From: Palsa-1392 sp963819975
Lineage (GTDB): Bacteria > Verrucomicrobiota > Verrucomicrobiia > Chthoniobacterales > UBA10450
Length of the DNA: 64,000 bases
Assembly: GCA_963819975.1 (NCBI GenBank)
Contig: CAWFYE010000004.1
Location: 372,001-436,000, forward strand
Reading direction: 5' to 3'
Shown: positions 18,188-26,447 of the stretch, piece by piece
Position numbering within the stretch: position 1 is the first letter of the stretch
Layout of the letters: the number at the start of each line of letters is the position of its first letter
The notes under the pieces: generated by a model
Told to the model about the DNA's origin: nothing
Databases searched by the model: none
What the model saw: only the letters and a program-made list of their open reading frames with translations
Program-made: the position numbers and the translations under genes

Positions 18188-19387
18188 ATGCTTCGTCGTT
18201 TCATTTTTGCTTCCGAATCCGTCGGTGAAGGTCACCCGGATAAAGTTTGCGACACCATCTCCGATGCCGTCCTTGACGCCTGCCTCGAACAGGATCCGCA
18301 AAGCCGGGTAGCATGCGAGACGTTCGCCAAGAGCCATACCGTCATCGTCGGCGGCGAGATCACGATCCCGAACCTCGCAGCCACCAAATCGCTCGAGTCG
18401 GTCGTGCCGATCGACGAGATCGTGCGCAAGGCGGTTCGTGAAATCGGTTACGTGAACGATGACGACGTTTTTCACGCCGACAAGATCGATATCCAGAACA
18501 TCATCACCCGCCAGAGCCCCGACATCGCCCAAGGCGTGAACGCGAGCGACGCGGAAGGAAAGGGCCATGCCGAACAAGGCGCCGGCGACCAGGGATTGAT
18601 GTTTGGCTTTGCCTGCGACGAGACACCGGAATTAATGCCCGCGCCGATCATGTTCGCACATCGGCTTGGTCGCGAACTGACCCGCATTCGCAAGAGCGGT
18701 AAGGCGCCCTGGCTGCGACCCGACGCCAAATCGCAGGTCTCGGTGATTTACGAGGGCGGCAAGCCGGTCGGCGTTTCCAACGTGGTCGTCTCGACCCAGC
18801 ACACCAAAGACGTGAAGCATTCCGAGATTCGCAGCTTCATCATTGAGGAAGTAATCCGAAAGGTTTTGCCTAACGAAATGCTGAACAGCGCGACCGAGTA
18901 CCTGATCAATCCGACCGGTAACTTCGTCATCGGCGGACCAGAAGGCGATACCGGGCTGACAGGTCGCAAAATCATCGTCGACAGCTATGGCGGCTGGGGT
19001 CGGCACGGCGGCGGCGCCTTCTCAGGAAAAGACCCGAGCAAGGTGGACCGGAGTGCGGCCTACATGGCGCGTTGGGTGGCGAAAAACGTGGTCGCGGCCG
19101 GACTCGCCAAACGCTGCGAAGTGCAGTTCGCCTACGCGATCGGCTATCCCGATCCGGTGAGCATGAACATCAACACTTTTGAGACCAACACAGTCGATGA
19201 AGAAGCGATCGAGCGGGCGGTAAGCGCCACCTTCTCCTTCAAGCCCGCCCGCATCATCGAGCAGCTCGACCTGCTCCGTCCGATTTACGGCAAAACCACC
19301 AACTACGGACATTTCGGCAAAGACGACCCCGAAATCACCTGGGAAAAAACCGACAAGGCGGACGAACTCAGAAAAGCCGCGAAGTAA
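18188..19387 (+). CDS. metK: S-adenosylmethionine synthase
   Basis: MetK makes SAM from methionine and ATP. From ATG 18188 the protein is 399 residues and starts LRRFIFASESVGEGHPDKVC, the conserved N-terminus of the family. An in-frame ATG at 18116 would add 24 unconserved residues and is less likely. Other signatures are GAGDQGLMFG and GGGAFSGKDPSKVDRSAAY. It is followed after 20 bases by ahcY. The octamer at 18869 encodes LPNE. Confidence 0.97.
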   Translation: MLRRFIFASESVGEGHPDKVCDTISDAVLDACLEQDPQSRVACETFAKSHTVIVGGEITIPNLAATKSLESVVPIDEIVRKAVREIGYVNDDDVFHADKIDIQNIITRQSPDIAQGVNASDAEGKGHAEQGAGDQGLMFGFACDETPELMPAPIMFAHRLGRELTRIRKSGKAPWLRPDAKSQVSVIYEGGKPVGVSNVVVSTQHTKDVKHSEIRSFIIEEVIRKVLPNEMLNSATEYLINPTGNFVIGGPEGDTGLTGRKIIVDSYGGWGRHGGGAFSGKDPSKVDRSAAYMARWVAKNVVAAGLAKRCEVQFAYAIGYPDPVSMNINTFETNTVDEEAIERAVSATFSFKPARIIEQLDLLRPIYGKTTNYGHFGKDDPEITWEKTDKADELRKAAK

Positions 19388-19407
19388 TTTCTCCAACCAA
19401 AAAAATC

Positions 19408-20841
19408 ATGAGCACAAAAACGATCACCGAAACCAAGACTAACGACTTTAAAATCGCCGACATCAGCCTGGCCGATTGGGGCCGCAAGGAAATCTCGATT
19501 GCCGAGCAGGAGATGCCGGGGCTGATGGCAATCCGCGAAAAACACGCCGCCGCCAAACCACTTCTAGGCGTGCGGGTGACTGGTTCGCTCCACATGACGA
19601 TCCAGACCGCAGTCTTGATCGAAACGCTGGTCGATCTCGGCGCCGATGTGCGTTGGGCGAGCTGCAATATTTTCTCGACCCAGGATCATGCCGCGGCCGC
19701 GATCGCGAAAGCGGGCGTACCGGTCTTCGCCTGGAAAGGCGAAAGCCTCGAGGAGTACTGGTGGTGCACCAACCAGGCCATTTCGTTTCCGGGTGGCAAA
19801 GGTCCGCAGCTCGTGGTCGACGATGGCGGCGACGTGACACTGCTGATTCACAAGGGATACCAACTCGAAGAAGGCAGCGACTGGGCAAAATCACCCGGCG
19901 CGAGCAAGGAAGAACAATGCATCAAGGATCTCCTTCTTGAGGTGAATCGCGAAAATCCCTTCCGCTGGCATGAGATGGTCAAGGAATGGCGCGGCGTCTC
20001 GGAAGAAACCACGACTGGCGTGCATCGCCTTTACAAAATGCAGCAGCAGAACCAACTGCTCGTCCCGGCGATCAACGTTAACGATTCCGTTACAAAATCG
20101 AAGTTTGATAACCTTTACGGCTGCCGTCACTCGTTAGTCGACGGGCTCAATCGCGCGCTCGATGTCATGATTGCAGGCAAGGTCGCGGTCGTCTGCGGCT
20201 ACGGAGACGTCGGCAAGGGCTGCGCGCAATCGCTCCGCGGTCAGGGCGCGCGCGTGGTCATCACCGAAATCGATCCGATCAACGCGCTCCAGGCTGCAAT
20301 GGAAGGTTACGAAGTGACGACGATCGAAGACACGCTGGGTCGGGGCGATATTTATGTCACCACGACCGGGAACGTTGATGTCATCACTCTCGCGCATATG
20401 GAAAAAATGAAGAACCAGGCGGTGGTTTGTAACATCGGCCACTTCGACAACGAGATTCAGGTCGATCCGCTGAACGAGCGCAAAGACATCAAGCGCACCA
20501 ACATCAAGCCGCAGGTCGACAAATATACTTTCCCGGGCGGTAACGAGATCTTCATGCTCGCGGAAGGCCGTCTCGTGAATCTCGGCTGCGCCACGGGCCA
20601 TCCGAGCTTCGTGATGTCGAACTCGTTCTCCAACCAGGTGCTGGCGCAGCTTGACTTGTGGAAGAACAAAGACACTTACAAAGTTGGCGTCTATGTCCTG
20701 AGCAAGCAGCTCGACGAAGAAGTCGCGCGCCTGCATTTGCAGAAGATTGGCGTGAAACTCACCAAGTTGACCGAGAAGCAGGCGGAGTATCTCGGCGTGC
20801 CGGTGGAAGGCCCATACAAGTCCGAGCACTACCGCTACTAG
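19408..20841 (+). CDS. ahcY: Adenosylhomocysteinase (SAH hydrolase)
   Basis: AhcY splits S-adenosylhomocysteine into adenosine and homocysteine and so relieves product inhibition of methyltransferases. The 477-residue length is normal for the long bacterial form. The NAD-binding motif GYGDVGKG is intact, as are the substrate-site segments TGSLHMTIQTA and NLYGCRHS and the C-terminal tail GPYKSEHYRY. The gene is 20 bases downstream of metK and probably co-transcribed with it under the divergent SahR-like regulator. Confidence 0.97.
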   Translation: MSTKTITETKTNDFKIADISLADWGRKEISIAEQEMPGLMAIREKHAAAKPLLGVRVTGSLHMTIQTAVLIETLVDLGADVRWASCNIFSTQDHAAAAIAKAGVPVFAWKGESLEEYWWCTNQAISFPGGKGPQLVVDDGGDVTLLIHKGYQLEEGSDWAKSPGASKEEQCIKDLLLEVNRENPFRWHEMVKEWRGVSEETTTGVHRLYKMQQQNQLLVPAINVNDSVTKSKFDNLYGCRHSLVDGLNRALDVMIAGKVAVVCGYGDVGKGCAQSLRGQGARVVITEIDPINALQAAMEGYEVTTIEDTLGRGDIYVTTTGNVDVITLAHMEKMKNQAVVCNIGHFDNEIQVDPLNERKDIKRTNIKPQVDKYTFPGGNEIFMLAEGRLVNLGCATGHPSFVMSNSFSNQVLAQLDLWKNKDTYKVGVYVLSKQLDEEVARLHLQKIGVKLTKLTEKQAEYLGVPVEGPYKSEHYRY

Positions 20842-20847
20842 TGTAGA

Positions 20848-20916
20848 CGTTTCGCTCCGCGAAACGCGGGACTCGATGCGGCGGCTAAGCCTCGCGTCTT
20901 ATCCTCTCGAAAGAGG
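20848..20916. terminator. Hairpins after ahcY
   Basis: Two stem-loops follow the ahcY stop: CGTTTCG-ctccg-CGAAACG (about 20848-20866) and CCTCT-cgaa-AGAGG (20903-20916). The first resembles the hairpin after the HtrA-like gene at 4523. They probably end the metK-ahcY transcript, although no T-run follows. Confidence 0.4.
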
Positions 20917-20922
20917 CGTCTG

Positions 20923-21045
20923 CTAGGGAGCGTCGCTCTCGTCTTCGGACGGGCGCGCCTTCGGCTCGATAAATTCTTCCTGCGGCTTGCTCGTGACCGC
21001 TTTGGTCGGACGCTTCTCTTCCTCGGAACAATCGGATTCCTCCAT
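20923..21045 (-). CDS. Possible 40-residue acidic protein
   Basis: A short frame from ATG 21045 to TAG 20923 encodes a 40-residue charged peptide that begins MEESDCSEEEKRPTKAV and ends EDESDAP. It fills the space between ahcY and the Ca2+/H+ exchanger. No clear ribosome-binding site is seen and no family is recognised, so it may be chance. Confidence 0.3.
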   Translation of the reverse strand: MEESDCSEEEKRPTKAVTSKPQEEFIEPKARPSEDESDAP

Positions 21046-21083
21046 GCTCTAAGAACGTGCCCCGCCCCGGGTCCGGCCGTTTC

Positions 21084-22196
21084 CTAGAGCGGATGAAGCG
21101 CCGGGAGATAAAAGAAGAGGATCGCGATGATGATCCAGACCGAGAGCAGTTGCACGCCTTCGAGCCAGTTGCTCTCACCGTCGCCGCTGATTTGCCCCAC
21201 GATCCAGATCGAGAGCACAATCGAAGCGATTTCCGGGAGCGAAAACTCGAGCGTCATAGGATCGCCAAAGGCATAGGAAGCGAAGACCAGCGCCGGGGTG
21301 ACGAAGAGCGCCATTTGCAGACTCGACCCGGTCGCAATGCTGAGGCTCAGGTCCATTTTGTTTCGCCACGCCATCCAGACGGCGGTCGAGTGTTCGGCCG
21401 CGTTGCCGACGAGCGCGATCACGACCACGCCGACAAACGTTTCCGTGAGACCGAGCGAATGGCGGGCCGATTCGATCGATCCCACCAGAAATTCGCTCAG
21501 CCAGGCAATCAAGGCCGTCGCGACGGCCAGCGCGGTGATCGATTGCCAGAGCGGCCAATGGTCTTCGGCGCTTTTCTTTTCCTCTGCCGGCCCGGCGAAC
21601 AGCTCGCGGTGCGTAACGAGATGAAAGAGGAGCGAAAAGAAATAGGTCAGAAACAAAACGATCACGATGGCGAGTGAGAGCTTTTGCTCGGCCTCGACCG
21701 TCCAACCGCCCGGGCGCGAGGCGGCCGCGCGATGAAAGACCGTCGGGATGAGAAGCGCGATCGCACCCAAGCCTAACGACGTCGCGGAAATCCGGGCGGC
21801 GGTCTGGTTGAAGGTTTGTTTGCGGTAACGAATGCCGCCTACGAGAATGGACGCGCCCAGCACGAGCAGGAGGTTGCCGATGATCGATCCTGTAATCGAA
21901 GCCTTGACCACCCCGGTGAGGCCTTTGCTGAGTGCCACCAGCGCGATGATCAATTCCGCCGCATTTCCAAATGTCGCATTCAGAAAACCGCCGATCCCGG
22001 AGCCGGAGCGGGCGGCCAGTTGTTCGGTGGCGCGGCCCATCCAGCCGGCCAGGGGCACGATCGCGATCGACGAGACAATGAAAAGAACCGGGCCACTTTC
22101 CCAGCCCGGCACATATCGGAAAGCGATCGCCACCGGCACAGCCAGGAGCAGAATATCGAGGAGCGTGAATGACCATTCGCTCTTTGCGTGCGCCAT
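21084..22196 (-). CDS. Ca2+/H+ antiporter (CaCA superfamily)
   Basis: This 370-residue membrane protein has about eleven hydrophobic segments and the two inverted signature repeats of cation/H+ exchangers: FLNATFGNAAELIIALVAL in the first half and VGNAAEHSTAVWMAWRNKM in the second. The Glu in each GNAAE or GNAAEH motif is the transport residue. It should export Ca2+ in exchange for protons at the inner membrane. It is divergent from the Na+/H+ antiporter gene that follows. The octamer at 21772 encodes Ser-Leu-Gly with TTA. Confidence 0.88.
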   Translation of the reverse strand: MAHAKSEWSFTLLDILLLAVPVAIAFRYVPGWESGPVLFIVSSIAIVPLAGWMGRATEQLAARSGSGIGGFLNATFGNAAELIIALVALSKGLTGVVKASITGSIIGNLLLVLGASILVGGIRYRKQTFNQTAARISATSLGLGAIALLIPTVFHRAAASRPGGWTVEAEQKLSLAIVIVLFLTYFFSLLFHLVTHRELFAGPAEEKKSAEDHWPLWQSITALAVATALIAWLSEFLVGSIESARHSLGLTETFVGVVVIALVGNAAEHSTAVWMAWRNKMDLSLSIATGSSLQMALFVTPALVFASYAFGDPMTLEFSLPEIASIVLSIWIVGQISGDGESNWLEGVQLLSVWIIIAILFFYLPALHPL

Positions 22197-22265
22197 CCTG
22201 CACAGGAGCCTCGGCTCCGCTGTCGCTCAAGCAACTTCGTCGGGTCGGGCGGAGGAGATATCCGC

Positions 22266-23465
22266 ATGACCGCGCTCCTCATTTTTGCGATCGCGCTTTT
22301 TATCGCGCTCCTCGTTTCCGACCTGGCCAATCGGAGCGTGCTCTCGACTGCGGTGCTCTTTCTTGCCGCGGGATTTCTTGTCGGCCCGGGCATGTTGAAT
22401 TTCCTCCACCTCACCCACGACGCCCCGATCGTGAAAAACCTCGCCGAGTTGGCGCTCTTCAGCGTGCTTTTCACCGATGGAATGCGAGCCGGGATTCGCG
22501 ACTTGGTTAACGCCTGGCAACTGCCGGGACGCGCGCTGCTCTTCGGCATGCCTCTCACACTCATCGCCACCGCGCTGCTCGCTTATTTTCTCGCTCGCGT
22601 TTCCTGGATCGAGGCGCTCCTCATCGGAGCGATCCTCAGCCCGACAGATCCGGTTTTCGCAGCCGCCATTATCGGACGAAAAGAAATCCCCGGCCGCCTG
22701 AAACATCTCTTGAATGTCGAAAGCGGCGTAAACGACGGCCTTGCCCTGCCGTTTGTTCTCATCTGCATGAGCGTGATCGGGCATTACGATGCTGGCTACG
22801 CCGGGCTCGCGCTCGAATTGCTCCTCGGCATCGCCATTGGTATCGTCGTTCCCTGGATCGCCTGCTGGCTGCGCGCCTCCCGTTTCTTGGGGGTCGCCAA
22901 ACCATTCGAGCCGCTATTTGCCGTCGCGATCGGCCTGCTTGTGCTCGCCACTGCCGCCCTCACTCACGCTAATATCTACCTCGCGGCTTTCGCCGCTGGA
23001 GTCACGATCGCGAGCACCCGTCCATCCTTGCGCGAGGAGTTTCACCGCTTTGGCGAATTGATTACCGAACTCCTTAAGCTAGCCACTCTCCTCGTTTTCG
23101 GCGCGCTTATGTCGCCGCATTTCTTCGCCCAACTCCACACCAGCGACTATCTTTTCGCCCTGCTCGCTCTTTTCCTGGCCCGCCCGGCCGCCATGCTCCT
23201 CTCCCTCTGGCGGAGCGAGCTGGACTGGCGTGAACGCTTTACTGCAGGCTGGTTTGGTCCGAAGGGATTCGCGTCAGTCGTCTACGGACTGCTTTTGTTT
23301 CAGCGCGATGTCCCTAATGCCGAGCGTCTCTTTCACCTCATTGCGCTCGTCATCGCCGGCTCGATCATCGCCCATTCTTCCACCGACGTTCTCCTCGCGC
23401 GCGGTTTTATCGAAGAAGGTAAGACTGACCCGGACGAAACCATGGCGCCGGATTCTAGGGCGTGA
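22266..23465 (+). CDS. NhaP-type Na+(K+)/H+ antiporter (CPA1)
   Basis: From ATG 22266, placed after the strong site GGAGGAG, this is a 399-residue protein with about twelve membrane helices. The CPA1 ion-site region is visible as ILSPTDPVFAAAIIG, followed by LNVESGVNDGLALPF (the Glu-Ser-Gly-x-Asn-Asp motif). No C-terminal regulatory domain follows. It exchanges Na+ or K+ for protons and helps with pH and salt balance. It starts 69 bases from the divergent Ca2+/H+ antiporter, so the two may share control. Confidence 0.9.
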   Translation: MTALLIFAIALFIALLVSDLANRSVLSTAVLFLAAGFLVGPGMLNFLHLTHDAPIVKNLAELALFSVLFTDGMRAGIRDLVNAWQLPGRALLFGMPLTLIATALLAYFLARVSWIEALLIGAILSPTDPVFAAAIIGRKEIPGRLKHLLNVESGVNDGLALPFVLICMSVIGHYDAGYAGLALELLLGIAIGIVVPWIACWLRASRFLGVAKPFEPLFAVAIGLLVLATAALTHANIYLAAFAAGVTIASTRPSLREEFHRFGELITELLKLATLLVFGALMSPHFFAQLHTSDYLFALLALFLARPAAMLLSLWRSELDWRERFTAGWFGPKGFASVVYGLLLFQRDVPNAERLFHLIALVIAGSIIAHSSTDVLLARGFIEEGKTDPDETMAPDSRA

Positions 23466-23580
23466 ACTTGTCGATCGTACCGTCTCTGTCATCGCCGCCG
23501 AGCACAGTGGCGCCAAAGAAGCCGTTGAAGTGTGGCTGACACGCAACGCATGTCCGCCGCACGTAGTCGGCGAACGCGCC
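23455..23580 (-). pseudogene. Possible gene remnant with degenerate CxxC-x-x-H motif
   Basis: On the minus strand, about 40 codons before TAG 23455 read as a protein-like end: FADYVRRTCVACQPHFNGF, then a short Gly/Asp stretch, then TIDKFTP. The CVAC-QPH segment looks like a damaged haem or metal motif. No start fits, because the frame runs into the end of yraN. It may be the tail of a decayed gene or chance coding. Confidence 0.25.
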
Positions 23581-23590
23581 TCGGCGCGAC

Positions 23591-24043
23591 CTAGTAAAGG
23601 TAAGGCTCGGAAAGCGCGAATGCGTTCCGGACGAGCTCGATCCGCGGCTCGTTGCCTTCCGCGACCGTGACCTCGACGACATCGAAGCGAAAAAGAATGT
23701 CAGGATTGCCTAATAATCGCAACCAGGCCAGGCCGCCTAACGAAATCCGACGCTGCTGGTCGGCATGGACGGCCTCCAACGGACGTCCGAAGTCCTCGCG
23801 CGTCCGCGTTTTTACCTCGACGAAAACGAGCACGTCGCGGTCGCGACAGACGAGGTCGATCTCGCCGCCTTGGCGGCCACGAAAATGGCGGTAGAGCACC
23901 TTAAACCCTTGCCGGCGCAGATAACGCGCGGCCAGCTTCTCGCCGCGCGCACCGAGCCGGAGGTGAGCGGCTCTAGAAGGCAAAAAGCGGCTGCGCCACC
24001 GGCTCAAACGATCGGCGGTGAATCGGGCAAGGACCGTGTTCAT
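23591..24043 (-). CDS. yraN: UPF0102 (YraN) family endonuclease-like protein
   Basis: From ATG 24043 the protein is 150 residues. The YraN core is clear: GARGEKLAARYLRRQGF, then GEIDLVCRD and VFVEVKTRT, the D-x(n)-ExK arrangement of the PD-(D/E)xK nuclease fold. Its cellular role is not settled. Its first 71 bases overlap the end of rnhB, a common arrangement for this pair. The octamer at 23736 encodes Ser-Leu-Gly with TTA. Confidence 0.9.
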   Translation of the reverse strand: MNTVLARFTADRLSRWRSRFLPSRAAHLRLGARGEKLAARYLRRQGFKVLYRHFRGRQGGEIDLVCRDRDVLVFVEVKTRTREDFGRPLEAVHADQQRRISLGGLAWLRLLGNPDILFRFDVVEVTVAEGNEPRIELVRNAFALSEPYLY

Positions 24044-24593
24044 GGAGTTTCTGGAGATGCAGGCCGGTGCCGTAGCCTTTGTGCCGGCTGAAGCAATACT
24101 GCGGGAATTGCGCGCAAAACTCACGCATCATCGCGTCGCGCGTCACCTTCGCGATTACACTCGCCGCCGCGATGCTCAGGCTCAGGCAGTCGCCATCGAT
24201 GATCGCGGTCTGGGGAAGCGGGAAAGGAAAGACCGGCAGCCCATCAATCAGCACGTGATCGGGCGAGTGCGTCAGGCCAGCGACCGCGATCCTCATTGCC
24301 TGGTGTGAGGCGCGCAGGATGTTGATCCGGTCGATCTCGAGATGATCAACAATCCCGACCGCCCAGACGATCTCGGAATGGGTCGTCAGGTAGCGGTAGA
24401 TTTTCTCTCGCAGCTCGGCCGAGAGCTGTTTGGAATCATTCAGCTTCCGATGCCGGAAGCGCTCTGGCAAAATCGCCGCCGCCGCCACCACCGGGCCGGC
24501 GAGCGCACCGCGGCCGGCTTCATCGATCCCAGCGATGCGGATCGAGCCCAACGAGGCGCGGAGTTTTTTCTCGTGCCGGAATCCGCAGCGCAT
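23973..24593 (-). CDS. rnhB: Ribonuclease HII
   Basis: RNase HII removes ribonucleotides and RNA primers from DNA. The 206-residue protein has the catalytic carboxylates in GIDEAGRG and LIDG and the segment SIAAASVIAKVTRD. It lies between rplS and yraN on the same strand, the usual order of the rpsP-trmD-rplS-rnhB-yraN cluster, but here the first half of that cluster is absent. Confidence 0.96.
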   Translation of the reverse strand: MRCGFRHEKKLRASLGSIRIAGIDEAGRGALAGPVVAAAAILPERFRHRKLNDSKQLSAELREKIYRYLTTHSEIVWAVGIVDHLEIDRINILRASHQAMRIAVAGLTHSPDHVLIDGLPVFPFPLPQTAIIDGDCLSLSIAAASVIAKVTRDAMMREFCAQFPQYCFSRHKGYGTGLHLQKLHEHGPCPIHRRSFEPVAQPLFAF

Positions 24594-24709
24594 TCTGCCG
24601 CGAATTCTATCCGCAGATTTTGCAGATTGCGCGCAGATTCTTCCTGACGCGAGGCGCGTGCGCCCCCAGAATTCGCAATCCTCGTCAGAGACGAGTTGCG
24701 GACGAAAAC

Positions 24710-25048
24710 CTATTCCCGGACCGCGGTCGCTTCCTTGCCCTTGCGATTGCGCAGGTAATTGAGCTTGGCGCGACGGGCTTTGCCCTGCTTTTCCACTTCC
24801 ACTTTCGCGACGCGCGGCGAATGAATCGGGAAAACGCGTTCCACTCCTTCGCCATAGGAAATGCGGCGCACGGTGAATGTCTGGTTCAACCCGGTGCCTT
24901 TACGGCCGATCACGATCCCGGCGAAAATCTGGATCCGCTCTTTTTCGCCTTCGCGCACGCGAGTGTGGACGCGCACTCCGTCGCCCACCTTGAATTTGGT
25001 CACGTCGGTCTTCTGCTGCTCTTTGGCGAGGGTATCGATGATGTTCAT
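24710..25048 (-). CDS. rplS: 50S ribosomal protein L19
   Basis: This 112-residue protein has the family pattern: FKVGDGVRVHTRVREGEKER, IQIFAGIVIGRKGTG and YGEGVERVFPIHSP, and a basic end KARRAKLNYLRNRKGK. L19 sits at the interface of the two ribosomal subunits. It is followed by rnhB after 116 bases. TrmD, its usual upstream neighbour, is not present; a Kelch-repeat gene lies there instead. Confidence 0.97.
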   Translation of the reverse strand: MNIIDTLAKEQQKTDVTKFKVGDGVRVHTRVREGEKERIQIFAGIVIGRKGTGLNQTFTVRRISYGEGVERVFPIHSPRVAKVEVEKQGKARRAKLNYLRNRKGKEATAVRE

Positions 25049-25170
25049 AAGTTGCTTTCTGCTCTGGAAACGGGGCCGACTACGTAGCGCGGTTGGTGTG
25101 ATTTGTAAAGAGCCCTCTCGAGAGGCTGCCTCTGATACCCCCCGGGTATTCGGGGGGCCAGCGCCGCCGA

Positions 25171-26295
25171 TTACTTCCCGGACGGGGGCAATATCCCTCG
25201 GCCGCCCAATACGGAACTGCTCACCCCAGTACCGCCGCTATGACCGCCGGCAACGAGGACGAGGCCATCCGCCAGCAGGGTGGTCGTGTGGAAATCGCGC
25301 ACCGGCCTAAAAGTGGCGCCAAGAAGCGTCCAAGCTCCCCTGGCAGGATCGTAAATTTCCGCCGTCCCACCAGCCGGGGTCTTCGCATCGCCGGCCACCA
25401 CAAGCACTTTGGAATTGGCGAGGAGCGTGGCGGTGTGAGCCCGTCGCGCCAGGGCAAGTGAACCGGTGGATCTCCAATTCCCGGATGCCGGATCGTAGAT
25501 CTCTGCGCTCGATAGAAAAGTGTAAAAATCGACCGCGCCGCCGGCGACGAGCACCTCGCCACCAGGCAGCAACGTCGCAGTGTGGCCGAGACGCTCGTTG
25601 ATCATGGAGCCCGTCGGCGCCCAAGTGTTGTTCGCCGGGTCGTAGATCTCCGCGCTTTTCAAAGGGCCGCTGCCTCCTGCGACCAACACCTTTCCGTCAC
25701 GAAGCAACACCGCGGTGTGGCTCCCTCGCGCTGTCAGAAGGCTGGCCGCCTCAGTCCAGCTGCCGCTGGCTGGATCGTATATCTCTACGCTGTCAGTGGC
25801 GGAGCCTAACCATGAGCCACCGGCGACTAGCACCCTGCCATCCACTAGCCTGGTCGCAGTGTGGAAGGTGCGCCCAACAGCGAGGCTGGCTGTGGTAGTC
25901 CACATCCCGCTCGCCGGATCGTACAGTTCAGCGCTCGTCAGTTGGCTCGGTCGTTGTTTCGGGTTCAACCCGCCTGCCACAAGGACGGTGGCGTCGGTGA
26001 GCAAGGTTGCAGTATGTCCGTAGCGTCCCCCACTCATATTTCCGGTTGAGGTCCAGCTTCCGCTCGTCGGGTCGTATAATTCCGCCGATCTGGAAGCAGA
26101 CACGCCCGCGCCGCCTCCTTCGATGCCACCTGCGACCAGCACCGTCCCATCGGGCAAAAGAGCAGCGGTGTGTTCAGTGCGAGACAGATTGAGGTGCCCC
26201 GTATCCACAAACTGGAAAGGATTGCCCGCTTCCGCACCTGACTGCAGGCAGATCAGCCCGGCGCACAAGAAAAGAAGTCGAAGTCTCGTTTCCAT
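25171..26295 (-). CDS. Secreted Kelch-repeat beta-propeller protein
   Basis: From ATG 26295 the product is 374 residues with a signal peptide (METRLRLLFLCAGLICLQSG, cleaved near AEA). About seven Kelch units follow, each with the pattern HTATLL-DG-VLVAGG, then SAELYDPASG-W-TG. Such proteins form a ring of beta-sheets outside the cell and bind carbohydrate or protein. No enzyme signature (such as galactose oxidase Cys/Tyr) is present. A GC-rich inverted repeat just after the stop (about 25138-25160) may end the transcript. Confidence 0.85.
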   Translation of the reverse strand: METRLRLLFLCAGLICLQSGAEAGNPFQFVDTGHLNLSRTEHTAALLPDGTVLVAGGIEGGGAGVSASRSAELYDPTSGSWTSTGNMSGGRYGHTATLLTDATVLVAGGLNPKQRPSQLTSAELYDPASGMWTTTASLAVGRTFHTATRLVDGRVLVAGGSWLGSATDSVEIYDPASGSWTEAASLLTARGSHTAVLLRDGKVLVAGGSGPLKSAEIYDPANNTWAPTGSMINERLGHTATLLPGGEVLVAGGAVDFYTFLSSAEIYDPASGNWRSTGSLALARRAHTATLLANSKVLVVAGDAKTPAGGTAEIYDPARGAWTLLGATFRPVRDFHTTTLLADGLVLVAGGHSGGTGVSSSVLGGRGILPPSGK

Positions 26296-26447
26296 GAAAG
26301 CGCGGCAATATGACGAATTCCTCCGCTCTCTGTCAAGCCTAACGACCACCTGCGACCCCCCGCCCGCAAAATTCCCTCGTTACCTGGCGTCTGCCTGCTA
26401 AATTTGGTTTCCCGCTCGGTTCGGCGGGAACGATCCATCCAGTTGCA

